Origin: Eurosta solidaginis
Taxonomy: Eukaryota; Arthropoda; Insecta; Diptera; Tephritidae
DNA length: 64,000 bases
Direction of reading: 5' to 3'
Assembly: GCF_040869045.1 (NCBI RefSeq)
Contig: NC_090322.1
Coordinates: 80,871,675-80,935,674 of the forward strand
Shown here: positions 9,258-19,800 of the stretch, one piece after another
Layout: each line of letters starts with the position of its first letter
How positions within the stretch are numbered: position 1 is the first letter of the stretch
Notes under the pieces: generated by a model
What the model saw: only the letters and a program-made list of their open reading frames with translations
Told to the model about the DNA's origin: nothing
The model's database searches: none
Program-made: the position numbers and the translations under genes

Positions 9258-11015
9258 CTAATTTATCTCTCGGCCTTCCGGGTGATCTCTCTTCTGGACA
9301 GAGTGCCCGGACATCTCTTCCAGACCCCGGTTTCCCGCCTCTGGTTTGAACACACAGAAGGACGAGTCACTACCACAGGCAAAACACTTCATCAGGTGGA
9401 AAGAGGACTTACATTTACTGTCCTTTGCTGCTTCAGCCGGGTTTCTAATATAGTAGTCCACCGGCATTCCACAAGCAAAGCACAACATAAGGTGAAATGG
9501 TGACGAACAAAAAGTTTGGTTCTGGACACTACTAACACTTTTACTATTATTATCGGACGATCCACACACATTTAGATTGTGGTTGTACGACGAAGGATTG
9601 CAGGAAGGAGGGTTGGGTTTCGACAGATCACGCGAAGAGGCGGGACCGGGCTTCATTTTATTTGACCCTGTCATGTCCCTAGTGTTCCTATTGAAAGCTT
9701 CTACTTCTGCCCCTGTTTCCCCATAATCGACCCCCACTTCGCTTACTGCTTTAAACCTGGCCCTATTTTCTTTCATGAGCTTCTCTGCTCGCTTGCACTC
9801 ATGTTTCAATTCAGCTAGAGTCGTCAACTTGGAGCCAAACGTTAAATTGTCCAAAAATGGTTTAAGGTTTCCTTTTATTATATTCACCAGCTCGGGCTCT
9901 GGGATTCTTGTTCTCAGGCGGAAGGTGAGATCGTGGATATCGGCGTAAAACTCGTCGAAACTCTCTAGCGGGAGTTGCTTCCTCTCCATGATCTCGCGGA
10001 TCACCTCATAATCGGAGTCTGCCTATTTGAATTGGGCCAAAAGTTCCGTTTTCAGGCGAGAGTAGTCGAAGTGTGGATCATCTGCATTATCTTCTAAGAT
10101 CTGCCAGTACCATTTGAGGGCCGAGCCAGTCACTAAACAGTGAAAATCTGCAAGTATCTGCTCGTAACTCAACCGGTACTGCAATCTCATCCTCTCTACC
10201 CTAAAAACAAAACTTTCGACCGTCATCCCCTTCGGCGACCCATCGAACTTAAGGTTCCACTTATGAAGATCGATCCGCTTTCCGCCGTAATTGTCCCTAA
10301 TTCTATCTTCCCTTAGCCGTGCGTTGCCGCTAGTTTCCCTACTTGCCCTTTCGTTGTTGTGCCCTGGTGTTGAGGTAGACGCTGGAGGAGGTGCTGCTGC
10401 TGGCGCTTGCATCGATGACTCCACGTCTGCTACTCGATTACTTAGACGTGACACGTCGGCTCTCATCTTACGGAACTCGTCCATTGCCTCTAGTACGATT
10501 TGGTTTTACTGTGAGATAGTTTCCATAATCGCATTCAAATTGTCCATGCGATCTGCAGGCGGTGCAGTATTTCGTTGTCCCTCCTGCTCTTCATTTCCAG
10601 GTGGTCTCCGTGGTCTAGCTCCCCCGAATGCTCCTCCCGCCAGCTGATCCTCTCCCTGTTCGGACATCTCCAGCATAGACAACTTTCGCGAAAAACTAAG
10701 AGACCTTTCGGTGTCTTCTACTACTAGAGTGTTGGTCACAGCGAACTCTTTCCTCCCCCTGTCAATCTGCTCAAAATTTCCAAAAACTCTGGCAGAGCAA
10801 CGGTTAAGGAAATCGGTTGGCAGGAAGTCTACCGGAATCTCAATACCCGTGTCTATCTGTGTGAATACAGACCCAACTACCTGGTTCTCGAGTGCTCTAG
10901 AGATGCTTCGAGTGACCGGCCTTCGTCTGTTGCTATTAAAAATCCCTAATCCTGGCCTTCGTATTTCTTCTTCCTCTTGTTGCCTATCCATGTACCACTG
11001 AGATGAGGTACACAA
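9258..11015 (-). pseudogene. gag of the minus gypsy element, two in-frame stops
   Basis: One reading frame runs through 11015-9258 and is interrupted by only TAA (10506-10508) and TAG (10023-10025). The N-terminal part holds ALENQVVGSVFTQIDTGI, shared with the relic at 3472. The capsid-like middle contains KFDGSPKGMTVESF and ALKWYWQI, and continues as EVIREIMERKQLPLESFDEFY and IIKGNLKP. The C-terminus has two Cys-rich repeats (MLCFACGMP and MKCFACGSD) where a nucleocapsid zinc knuckle would be, but neither is a classical CCHC. The product would form the particle core; as written it is truncated. Confidence 0.82.
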
Positions 11016-12859
11016 AAAGATATCTAAAGAAAATTTTTGCCGAGGATGGTCTAAAGCTATTATTCAAACTTTTGCTTTCAACGAGAAAAAAGGTTATTAA
11101 TAGGATTGAAAATTCCCGAAAAAAAAATATAATTCTTTATATCAAACAACGAAATTCGTGATGTAAAAAATCCAAAAATTTGAAAATTAACGCCGAAAAA
11201 ACAAGCTGTAAATTAAAACTTCTAAGGATTTATATTTGACAGTTGTTATTTATAGAAATGTACGTGTGTGTAAAAAAAATATGTGTAAATAAAAAAATTC
11301 AAAAATTTACATATAGGAATCAGTTCAGTATCAAAATATAAAATGAATTACTATATGTATGTGTGTTCCGATAGAATTCGAATATAAATATGTATGCGCA
11401 AGTGTATGTGTCGATTTCTTAAACGTATGGACTATTAAAATTTAGCGAGGGTGAAAATTCAGTATCCTCTACAGAATTCAAAACGTGGTAGGAAAAATAA
11501 AACAAAAAACTAGATTTATACAAGAAAGAAAAAAAAATAATAATAACAATTAAAATTCAGTACTGGCTCTAAAACTCTATATTTGTTTCGCTTAGTTCTA
11601 TTGGTATTAGACTCGATTATTATGATTAAGAAATTTTATAAAAAAGTAGTAAAGAGAATTAATGAGGAAATCAACACTAAATATCCACCTTTAACTCCAA
11701 TTCGGTGGCTTATAGTTTCCTAGAAACTAACTTATTGGAATAATGTAAAAAAAAACTGGAAAAGCAATGCTATAAAAATTCAAATTGTGTTTTTTTTTTT
11801 TTCAAATGTTGATCTTAGCCTAAATGTATTTTGACATTTAACTCAAAAACTTATATTTCCTTTTTCCACAAAAAATTTATAAGTAGACTTTCCACAATTT
11901 TGGATTTGTTTTCCCCTTTTTTTCTGTTATTTTTAGTAGATTAAAATTTAAATAAAAAGCTACAATGCAAAAAGAAACTGGTGTTTTCTTCTTCTTAAAA
12001 CTTAATCAAATTCAGATTTAAATCTAAATTTAAGCTGCTCTCTGAATCTTTAAATTAATGCAAAGAAATATATAAATTGAATATGTATGTGTTAGTGGTT
12101 AGTGTGTTTTGGTGTTGACCTTGCGAAGGAATCGAAATTTAGGTCGGTGTTGCTAACGTCCGTCTGTTCCCTGTCCGAGGTCATGTCAGCTAATTCCCCT
12201 TTAATGATCCTGTTTGGCACATCTACGGTCAGAGCACCTGCTCCAGCCGTGGTTGCAAAACATCATTCTTTCTTAAAACCCTATGCTACCCCCAGTGGTC
12301 AAAAGCTGCAAACCTCACATGTAGGTGTTGCTGGAACATCTACATGGCAGCTTGAGCAGCTTTGCCACAAACAAAAAACGTCTTGGACTGTGCTAGTCTC
12401 GACTTCGAATACCACCTTATCAAGACGTTGAAATCGAAGAAAGGGAACTTCGAAGTCGGACTAACACTACCCCCCGTCTATCTAAATGTCACTTAGGCAC
12501 AAATCACTTCACCGACTTTGAAAGTGATGCTACCTTCGTAACCCTAACCTGTACGAAAGAAGGAAAATTCATTAGAAAGAAAACCACCTGGAAAATTAAC
12601 AAAATAGCCATAGAAACAAATTAATTAAGATTAAGGTAGTAGATTGTAAACGGAGATTGAAATTAATGTGGAATTTGATGAATTAAGAGAGACAAAAAGT
12701 AGGACGAAAGCAACTGGTAAGCAAGAAGTAAAGTTACTTACAATAGCTATTTCGTTGGATATTTGAAGGATAGTCAGAAGAATTTAAAAAAATTTCGGAA
12801 AATGAGAGGCATAGTAGAAATGAAAGGATATGGGAAATAAAAGGTGATCGGGCTATTTC
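11016..12859 (-). other. Long 5' leader of the minus gypsy element, no gene
   Basis: About 1.8 kb of AT-rich sequence without a supported ORF between PBS and gag. Parts match the leader of the plus element (near 2545). The open frame at 12102-12431 has no recognisable motif and part of it lies within the tandem duplication. Confidence 0.5.
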
Positions 12860-12871
12860 CGTTGGGCGCCA
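12860..12871 (-). other. Primer-binding site of minus gypsy element
   Basis: Minus strand TGGCGCCCAACG, one base after the LTR terminal CA at 12873. The duplicated copy near 17452-17463 has lost one C (gggcgca in place of gggcgcc on the plus strand), so only this copy has the unaltered PBS. Confidence 0.65.
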
Positions 12872-12872
12872 T

Positions 12873-13337
12873 TGTAATGTAACTGCTTGGTCCGGGGCGA
12901 GAAGGGTGGCGGTTAGGCATGGTGGTAGCCCGGCTGAGGCTCGTCGGCGTTGAGGCGAGGTTCTTGCCACCTAACTCGACCCACAGTCACAAAAAAAAAA
13001 ATTAGGAGTTCATGCCTAGGTTAGGAAAATACAGAGACTAGAAAAAGTTAGCGACACAAGAGAAAAGAAAAGGAAAGCGGGAGAAGACTGTCCGTGTCAG
13101 GTGGAGTCATCCCACCCCTCTTGTTCATGAGGCATGAACAACCTTGAACTCCACTTTGACTCCGATAACCGAGTGGAGTTCCCTTATCCTGACATAGTCC
13201 GTCCGTGAAAGTCACAGGTCGGGCCTAATCCATAGTCTGTCAGTCTAGTCGCAACACCTCACTCATTCCTCGTGTGCCGCAAGGGCAACACCCACACTAA
13301 CACCAAAGGGACTTAAAGGGCCGACATTTTTCCTACA
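12873..13337 (-). repeat. 5' LTR of the minus gypsy element (465 bp)
   Basis: On the minus strand it runs TGTAGG...TTACA, the canonical TG...CA ends, and is followed at once by the PBS. A second copy is at 17464-17925 because of the tandem duplication, and a divergent relative is at 1566-1999. The duplicate is not the 3' LTR of this element: it lies upstream, outside the 5' end. Confidence 0.75.
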
Positions 13338-14880
13338 GTCACTTCAACTAAAAATTCCAAAAGATACCATTACCTTTTCTTACAATGTTTTATTTCAAAA
13401 TTTCAGTATTAACTTACGTACTAGGGACCCCAATTCTGTAAAGCGATATGACTTATATCAGCTTATTAAAATCTACCCTTATCAAAAAAGGAATATTGAA
13501 ATTCAAATAACAAAATCAAAGAAAAAAAGGAATGGCGAAACTAAAATACACTTAACCTAGACTTATTTCAAGAACTCTCTTCACCAAAAAAGGAAACAAG
13601 AAATCAAGTCAAAAAGCAATTCAAATCAATAAAAACAATTAAAATTCTAAATATATATAGAAATATAATAAAACTTCCTAAGGGAACACCCTTTTACCCA
13701 AAACCTATCAATTCATTATATATCTGCTAATGTTCTGAACAATGAAAGAAAAACAGGAGTAGAGAGCTTAAGACAGTATGTATATTACCATTCATTGGAT
13801 TCGCCGCGCTCATCTGCAGACTAGGTACCAAGGCTGGAGTGATGCGAGCTGAAAATAAAGAGAAAAAGAAAAAAAACAAAAAAAAAAGATCCCACTAATT
13901 TTCTATGTGCTTTCATACCATTATGTATTGCCACCGCGTGGAACCTTTTAGTTCCGGTTTATACAAATGAAAGTACACAAGTATATATTTTCGCGGTCGT
14001 GGCAATTCACAAAAAGAATATTTAATAACACAAAAAAATTTAGTAGAAATTATCGCGAGTTGTGCGCGAACATGATAAGTTGAACAAAAGGAAAGTGATG
14101 AAATTAAAGCACACCAAAAATAGAAAAAAACCAAAATGGTCAAATATTGGTGAATGAATGGAATGGGTGCACTGTAAAAAAATGTGTTTTAATTTTTCTT
14201 TTATTGTAGCGACGTTATTGTGAAAAAAAAGAAGAAAATAAAGAATTAAGCAAACAAAAGGAAAATTCCGAGAAGTAAGAGCAAGTAGTAATGTGAAAAA
14301 CAAAATGATGCGAAAAGGAACTTAGAAATTAGAAAATGCGATTTTGCTGCAACATAGAATTCAAAAGTTCAAAGAAAGAAATATAAAAATTTTTCCATCA
14401 AAAAAAAAGGAAATCATAATTAACAATTCTTTCAAACTAAGATGTTTACCGAAAAAAAACGTTGATAGAAGTGGGGTGAATTATTGCAGTAAGTATTGGG
14501 TAAGTGGGGTACAAAAAAAAAAAAAAAATACAATATGTCGGATAATATCGGCACTTAAAAATAGTATACATTCGAACAGGAATCCATGCGTAGGGTTTAC
14601 AGGAAAACTAACGAAAGCATAATAGAATGATCATAAATAGAAAAGGTTTTGTAAAAAAAAGTGTAAACGTATTGATCGGTCGCCGCCGTGCTGTATCACA
14701 TTCGGGTTGGTGGTCCGGTACCGGCGTTATTATGGCGAATTCGGAGCCGTGATGCGCACGCTCTCTGCCTGGGCGATCTTCTCACCACTTCGCCCGCTGT
14801 TTCTTGCCGTTTGAAGCAACAATCCGCCCCAGTGACCGACTAATTTTACTCACCCTCACAACTTATTTGATGTTGTTTGC
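13338..14880. other. AT-rich flank upstream of the LTR, no gene (duplicate 17926-19450)
   Basis: A-rich stretches and homopolymers. Open frames here are short, differ between the copies, and carry no motif. One GC-richer island at about 14680-14830 (and about 19255-19405) has minus-strand frames of 25-60 codons without recognisable similarity. Confidence 0.4.
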
Positions 14881-14894
14881 AGAGATTTAGTGTA

Positions 14895-15035
14895 ATGCGA
14901 TAAAATGTGATATGTTCTGGTATATGCTTGTGATTAGACGTGATGCGGTTTGGTGTGATGTGTCGTGATGTGGTATCAAGTGATGTTCGCGATGTGATAT
15001 GTTGCTGTGATTTGATGTGATGTGATATGATGCCC
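14895..15035. repeat. Imperfect GTGAT-rich tandem repeat (duplicate about 19470-19613)
   Basis: A run of variations on gtgatatg / gtgatgtg over about 140 bp, with no fixed longer period. It looks like simple-sequence expansion. Present once in each copy of the 4.6-kb unit. Confidence 0.6.
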
Positions 15036-15348
15036 TCTCTTTGTATGCGTTTAGAGTTGAGTCTCTTTCACCTGTTAATAGCGTTGGTTATGTTTGCGCT
15101 TACCGTGTATTGATTTTTTGGACGTTGCTTTTACTGTTTCTGTGTTTGAATGTTTCGTATCAGGAAGTATGTAGAAATGTGGTCGTGGTATTTTTGAGTG
15201 TTGCGTGGTTATTGTTGGTGTGGTTGTGTGGTGGTCGCCGGTGTGTTTGTGATCGGCAGGTGTGGTTGCTGGTTGGATGTTTCGTGGTTAAGGTTATGCG
15301 TGTATTTCTGAGGTTGTGGTTTTGAATGTGGATCTGCGGTGTAGTAGC

Positions 15349-15644
15349 TTATCTATGTTTCGGTGGTTGGTTGCAAATGCGTGTGGTTGTGAATATGGAT
15401 GTATGCAATCTTTTGGTGTGGATGCGATTTTTCTTACTTTTTCCTTTTTTTTTTTTTTGTGGTTTGGACGAGTGAGCGTGTTTTATGTTGTACTGGTGGC
15501 TTACGTGTTCGGTGTGGGTTGTTGTAGCTATTGGTGTTTGTGACTCGGTGTGGTGTCTGTTGGTGGCTGTGACGCGGTGTGGTTTGTAGTTGGTGGTTCG
15601 GGTGCCTCGCACCGTTGCTTTAAGCGAGTCTCCTTGTGGTAATT
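15349..15644 (-). other. Putative Thr/His/Asn-rich coding exon, minus strand (duplicate about 19925-20223)
   Basis: Starts after a pyrimidine-rich acceptor (minus strand cttttcttag|aattacc, at 15645). It stays open for about 100 codons of Thr, His, Asn, Gln and Lys (ATVRGTRTTNYKPHRVT, then ATTTHTEHVSHQYN, then a poly-Lys run). The low-complexity composition is a strand-biased CA-rich repeat translated. There is no domain. In copy 2 the frame changes in the A run (KKKKEKVRK against KKKKGKSKK), which argues against selection on the protein. Confidence 0.25.
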
Positions 15645-15881
15645 CTAAGAAAAGGAAAACCAAACAACAAAAATATGAAGCTGGGCATAACAATGTCATG
15701 TATAGCATTTATAGGCCATTTCTCCGGCGAACTTTAATGTTTATCTGCCCAAACATAAATCAATTTTCTTTCAAAATCATTTTCTTTGCGGAGCAGACAA
15801 ACTATGAAGTTCACTTGAGAAAATGGCACTAAATTCAATATCACTTTTGGGCTAGTCACTAAGGTAGATGTGTTTACTTAC

Positions 15882-15951
15882 CGTTGGTGGATTTTGGTGC
15901 CTAGCACCGACGGTGGTGATTGCTTTCCTTTGGGGATTCCTTCAACGTAAA
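15882..15951 (-). other. Putative internal mini-exon (70 nt), minus strand
   Basis: Bounded by a 3' splice site (minus strand atccatag|tttacg, AG at 15953-15952) and a 5' splice site nearly identical to that of the first exon (accaacg|gtaagtaaa). It contains ggtgctaggcacc, echoed as ggtgcgaggcacc in the next putative exon. This suggests exon modules copied from one another. Confidence 0.35.
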
Positions 15952-16070
15952 CTATGGATGACAAGAGGGGAATGAGATAAATTATGCGGGCGTTAATGGA
16001 GGGTTATAGGCATGGGACTACTGTACTACTGTAGGGGATTTGGATACACGGGAATGGTGGTGGTACTTAC

Positions 16071-16262
16071 CGTTGCTGGTGGTGCTGGATCTGGTGTTGG
16101 CAGGAATACTATTTCTCTCTTGGATGCAGCACTTTTCACCGAACCGGTAGCTTACGGTTTCGCACTTTGAAACTTTATCACTTTATACACTTTTAATTAA
16201 ATTTTTTTTTTTTTTTCACTTTCACTGCAATCGCGTTGTGGGCACCGTATTCAAGACTTTGT
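16071..16262 (-). other. Putative non-coding first exon, minus strand
   Basis: From the predicted initiator at 16262 to a consensus 5' splice site at 16071/16070 (minus strand agcaacg|gtaagtacc). It has many stops, so if transcribed it would be leader. The same exon is present in copy 2. A TE leader or a host 5' UTR exon are both possible. Confidence 0.35.
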
Positions 16263-16287
16263 GATAGAGAAGAACGGGATGTTGGCC

Positions 16288-16295
16288 CTTTTATA
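16288..16295 (-). promoter_or_regulatory. TATA box, minus strand (duplicate 20853-20860)
   Basis: Minus strand TATAAAAG, preceded by tttgtc and followed by ggccaac. About 33 bp downstream on the minus strand is TCACAA with A at 16262, a reasonable initiator match. Transcription would run leftward toward the gypsy LTR. Sequence evidence only. Confidence 0.45.
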
Positions 16296-16631
16296 GACAA
16301 ATTTTTCCTGTTGCCACTACCGTTTTCGGTTTACTGTCAACCCACTTTATCCCAAAGTCACTCAAAGTTCCTGGAAGGCTTCCAGCATGTTAGCTACAAC
16401 GATTGGTTCTATATTCACACACATACACACATAATACGGAGTTGCTCTGCAGACAATTGGCATTGTTATTTGCAGAGACAGTGGTGCGCGTGCGTGTAGG
16501 CGCACAGGGGCGTAGGTTGTTAAAAGGCTGTCGTTACAGCTGTCTCCGTGGACTTCCCTTTCATATACGCACGCTGGGATGTAGACAACTTTCCCTCCAA
16601 GGATTCCCTTAATGTGGAGTCCATTAACCTC

Positions 16632-16813
16632 GAGTGTCTTCAGCTGGAAGGATGTCAGCAATATCGGTCTGAAGTCTTTAGGGGTCGCGTGATCAGTCCT
16701 TCCAGCTTTTCGTATAAAGGTGACCCTTGAATCGTTCCTACCCCGTGGAATATGGTTAAGAGCACAAACTCCTTTGAAGATGTTATACAACCACAAAGAG
16801 CTCAGCTCAATTG
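16632..16813 (-). mobile_element. LINE-C fragment truncated at duplication junction
   Basis: Encodes LWLYNIFKGVCALNHIPRG and DFRPILLTSFQLKTLE on the minus strand, the RT N-terminal region of an I-type LINE. It stops exactly at the tandem-duplication breakpoint, whereas its partner at 21207-21388 continues upstream. After LKTLE the sequence no longer resembles RT. Confidence 0.75.
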
Positions 16814-16815
16814 CT

Positions 16816-19800
16816 CATCTACGGTCAGAGCACCTGCTCCAGCCGTGGTTGCAAAACATCATTCTTTCTTAAAACCCTATGCTACCCCCAGTGGTCAAAA
16901 GCTGCAAACCTCACATGTAGGTGTTGCTGGAACATCTACATGGCAGCTTGAGCAGCTTTGCCACAAACAAAAAACGTCTTGTGCTAGTCTCGACTTCGAA
17001 TACCACCTTATCAAGACGTTGAAATCGAAGAAAGGGAACTTCGAAGTCGGACTAACACTACCCCCCGTCTATCTAAATGTCACTTAGGCACAAATCACTT
17101 CACCGACTTTGAAAGTGATGCTACCTTCGTAACCCTAACCTGTACGAAAGAAGGAAAATTCATTAGAAAGAAAACCACCCGGAAAATTAACAAAATAGCC
17201 ATAGAAACAAATTAATTAAGATTAAGGTAGTAGACTGTAAACGGAGATTGAAATTAATGTGGAATTTGATGAATTAAGAGAGACAAAAAGTAGGACGAAA
17301 GCAACTGGTAAGCAAGAAGTAAAGTTACTTACAATAGCTATTTCGTTGGATATTTGAAGGATAGTCAGAAGAATTTAAAAAAATTTCGGAAAATGAGAGG
17401 CATAGTGGAAATGAAAGGATATGGGAAATAAAAGGTGATCGGGCTATTTCCGTTGGGCGCAATTGTAATGTAACTGCTTGGTCCGGGGCGAGAAGGGTGG
17501 CGGTTAGGCATGGTGGTAGCCCGGCTGAGGCTCGTCGGCGTTGAGGCGAGGTTCTTGCCACCTAACTCGACCCACAGTCACAAAAACAAAATTAGGAGTT
17601 CATGCCTAGGTTAGGAAAATACAGAGACTAGAAAAAGTTAGCGACACAAGAGAAAAGAAAAGGAAAGCGGGAGAAGACTGTCCGTGTCAGGTGGAGTCAT
17701 CCCACCCCTCTTGTTCATGAGGCATGAACAACCTTGAACTCCACTTTGACTCCGATAACCGAGTGGAGTTCCCTTATCCTGACAGTCCGTCCGTGAAAGT
17801 CACAGGTCGGGCCTAATCCATAGTCTGTCAGTCTAGTCGCAACACCTCACTCATTCCTCGTGTGCCGCAAGGGCAACACCCACACTAACACCAAAGGGAC
17901 TTAAAGGGCCGACATTTTTCCTACAGTCACTTCAAATAAAAATTCCAAAAGATACCATTACCTTTTCTTACAATGTTTTATTTCAAAATTTCAGTATTAA
18001 CTTACGTACTAGGGACCCCAATTCTGTAAAGCGATATAACTTATATCAGCTTATTAAAATCTACCCTTATCAAAAAAGGAATATTGAAATTCAAATAACA
18101 AAATCAAAGAAAAAAAGGAATGGCGAAACTAAAATACACTTAACCTAGACTTATTTCAAGAACTCTCTTCACCAAAAAAGGAAACAAGAAATCAAGTCAA
18201 AAAGCAATTCAAATCAATAAAAACAATTAAAATTCTAAATATATATAGAAATATAATAAAACTTCCTAAGGGAACACCCTTTTACCCAAAACCTATCAAT
18301 TCATTATATATCTACTAATGTTCTGAACAATGAAAGAAAAACAGGAGTAGAGAGCTTAAGACAGTATGTATATTACCATTCATTGGATTCGCCGCGCTCA
18401 TCTGCAGACTAGGTACCAAGGCTGGAGTGATGCGAGCTGAAAATAAAGAGAAAAAGAGAAAAAAAAAAAGATCCCACTAATTTTCTATGTGCTTTCATAC
18501 CATTATGTATTGCCACCGCGTGGAACCTTTTAGTTCCGGTTTATACAAATGAAAGTACACAAGTATATATTTTCGCGGTCGTGGCAATTCACAAAAAGAA
18601 TATTTAATAACACAAAAAAATTTTGTAAAAATTATCGCGAGCTGTGCGCGAACATGATAAGTTGAACAAAAGGAAAGTGATGAAATTAAAGCACACCAAA
18701 AATAGAAAAAAACCAAAATGGTCAAATATTGGTGAATGAATGTAATGGGTGCACTGTAAAAAAATGTGTTTTAATTTTTCTTTTATTGTAGCGACGTTAT
18801 TGTGAAAAAAAAGAAGAAAATAAAGAATTAAGCAAACAAAAGGAAAATTCCGAGGAGTAAGAGCAAGTAGTAATGTGAAAAACAAAATGATGCGAAAAGG
18901 AACTTAGAAATTAGAAAATGCGATTTTGCTGCAACATAGAATTCAAAAGTTCAAAGAAAGAAATATAAAAATTTTTCCATCAAAAAAAAAGGAAATCATA
19001 ATTAACAATTCTTTCAAACTAAGATGTTTACCAAAAAAAACGTTGATAGAAGTGGGGTGAATTATTGCAGTAAGTATTGGGTAAGTGGGGTACAAAAAAA
19101 AAAAAAAATACAATATGTCGGATAATATCGGCACTTAAAAATAGTATACATTCGAACAGGAATCCATGCGTAGGGTTTACAGGAAAACTAACGAAAGCAT
19201 AATAGAATGATCATAAATAGAAAAGGTTTTGTAAAAAAAAGTGTAAACGTATTGATCGGTCGCCGCCGTGCTGTATCACATTCGGGTTGGTGGTCCGGTA
19301 CCGGCGTTATTATGGCGAATTCGGAGCCGTGATGCGCACGCTCTCTGCCTGGGCGATCTTCTCACCACTTCGCCCGCTGTTTCTTGCCGTTTGAAGCAAC
19401 AATCCGCCCCAGTGACCGACTAATTTTACTCACCCTCACAACTTATTTGATGTTGTTTGCAGAGATTTAGTGTAATGCGATAAAATGTGATATGTTCTGG
19501 TATATGCTTGTGATTAGACGTGATGCGGTTTGGTGTGATGTGGCGTGATGTGGTATCAAGTGATGTTCGCGATGTGATATGTTGCTGTGATTTGATGTGA
19601 TGTGATATGATGCCCTCTCTTTGTATGCGTTTAGAGTTGAGTCTCTTTCACCTGTTAATAGCGTTGGTTATGTTTGCGCTTACCGTGTATTGATTTTTTG
19701 GACGTTGCTTTTACTGTTTCTGTGTTTGAATGTTTCGTATCAGGAAGTATGTAGAAATGTGGTCGTGGTATTTTTGAGTGTTGCGTGGTTATTGTTGGTG

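Larger units (their letters stand above)
5911..13337 (-). mobile_element. Ty3/gypsy retrotransposon on the minus strand, 5' LTR to integrase, 3' LTR missing
   Basis: On the minus strand the order is 5' LTR (13337-12873), PBS (12871-12860), leader, gag (11015-9258), then protease-RT-RNase H-integrase (8995-5911). Gene order PR-RT-RH-IN is that of Ty3/gypsy. No env frame or 3' LTR follows: the sequence changes to LINE-D immediately after the pol stop. Two in-frame stops in gag and two frameshifts in pol indicate fairly recent inactivation. Its leader and LTR overlap the 4.6-kb tandem duplication, so part of the 5' end exists twice. Confidence 0.85.
12220..16815. repeat. 4.6-kb tandem duplication, copy 1
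   Basis: The sequence beginning catctacggtcagagc at 12220 begins again at 16816, a period of 4596 bp. Copy 1 contains part of the gypsy leader, the PBS, the LTR, about 3 kb of AT-rich flank, a minus-strand TATA promoter region and a 180-bp piece of LINE-C that stops at the junction (16813). Differences between copies are scattered single substitutions and small indels, roughly 1% by eye. Confidence 0.95.

Noticed and set aside
12734..12970. 78-codon minus frame repeated at 17325-17561
   Set aside because: Overlaps the LTR end and PBS, so it is LTR and leader sequence read through, not a protein.
15041..15325. 94-codon Val/Leu/Cys-rich plus-strand frame, identical at 19621-19905
   Set aside because: Arises from a GT-rich stretch. 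Conservation between the two copies only reflects the recent tandem duplication.
17464..17925. Second LTR interpreted as the 3' LTR pairing with 12873-13337 to make a 5-kb element
   Set aside because: Between them there is no gag or pol and no polypurine tract before 13337 on the minus strand; the whole 4.6-kb unit, not just the LTR, is repeated. Tandem duplication explains it better.
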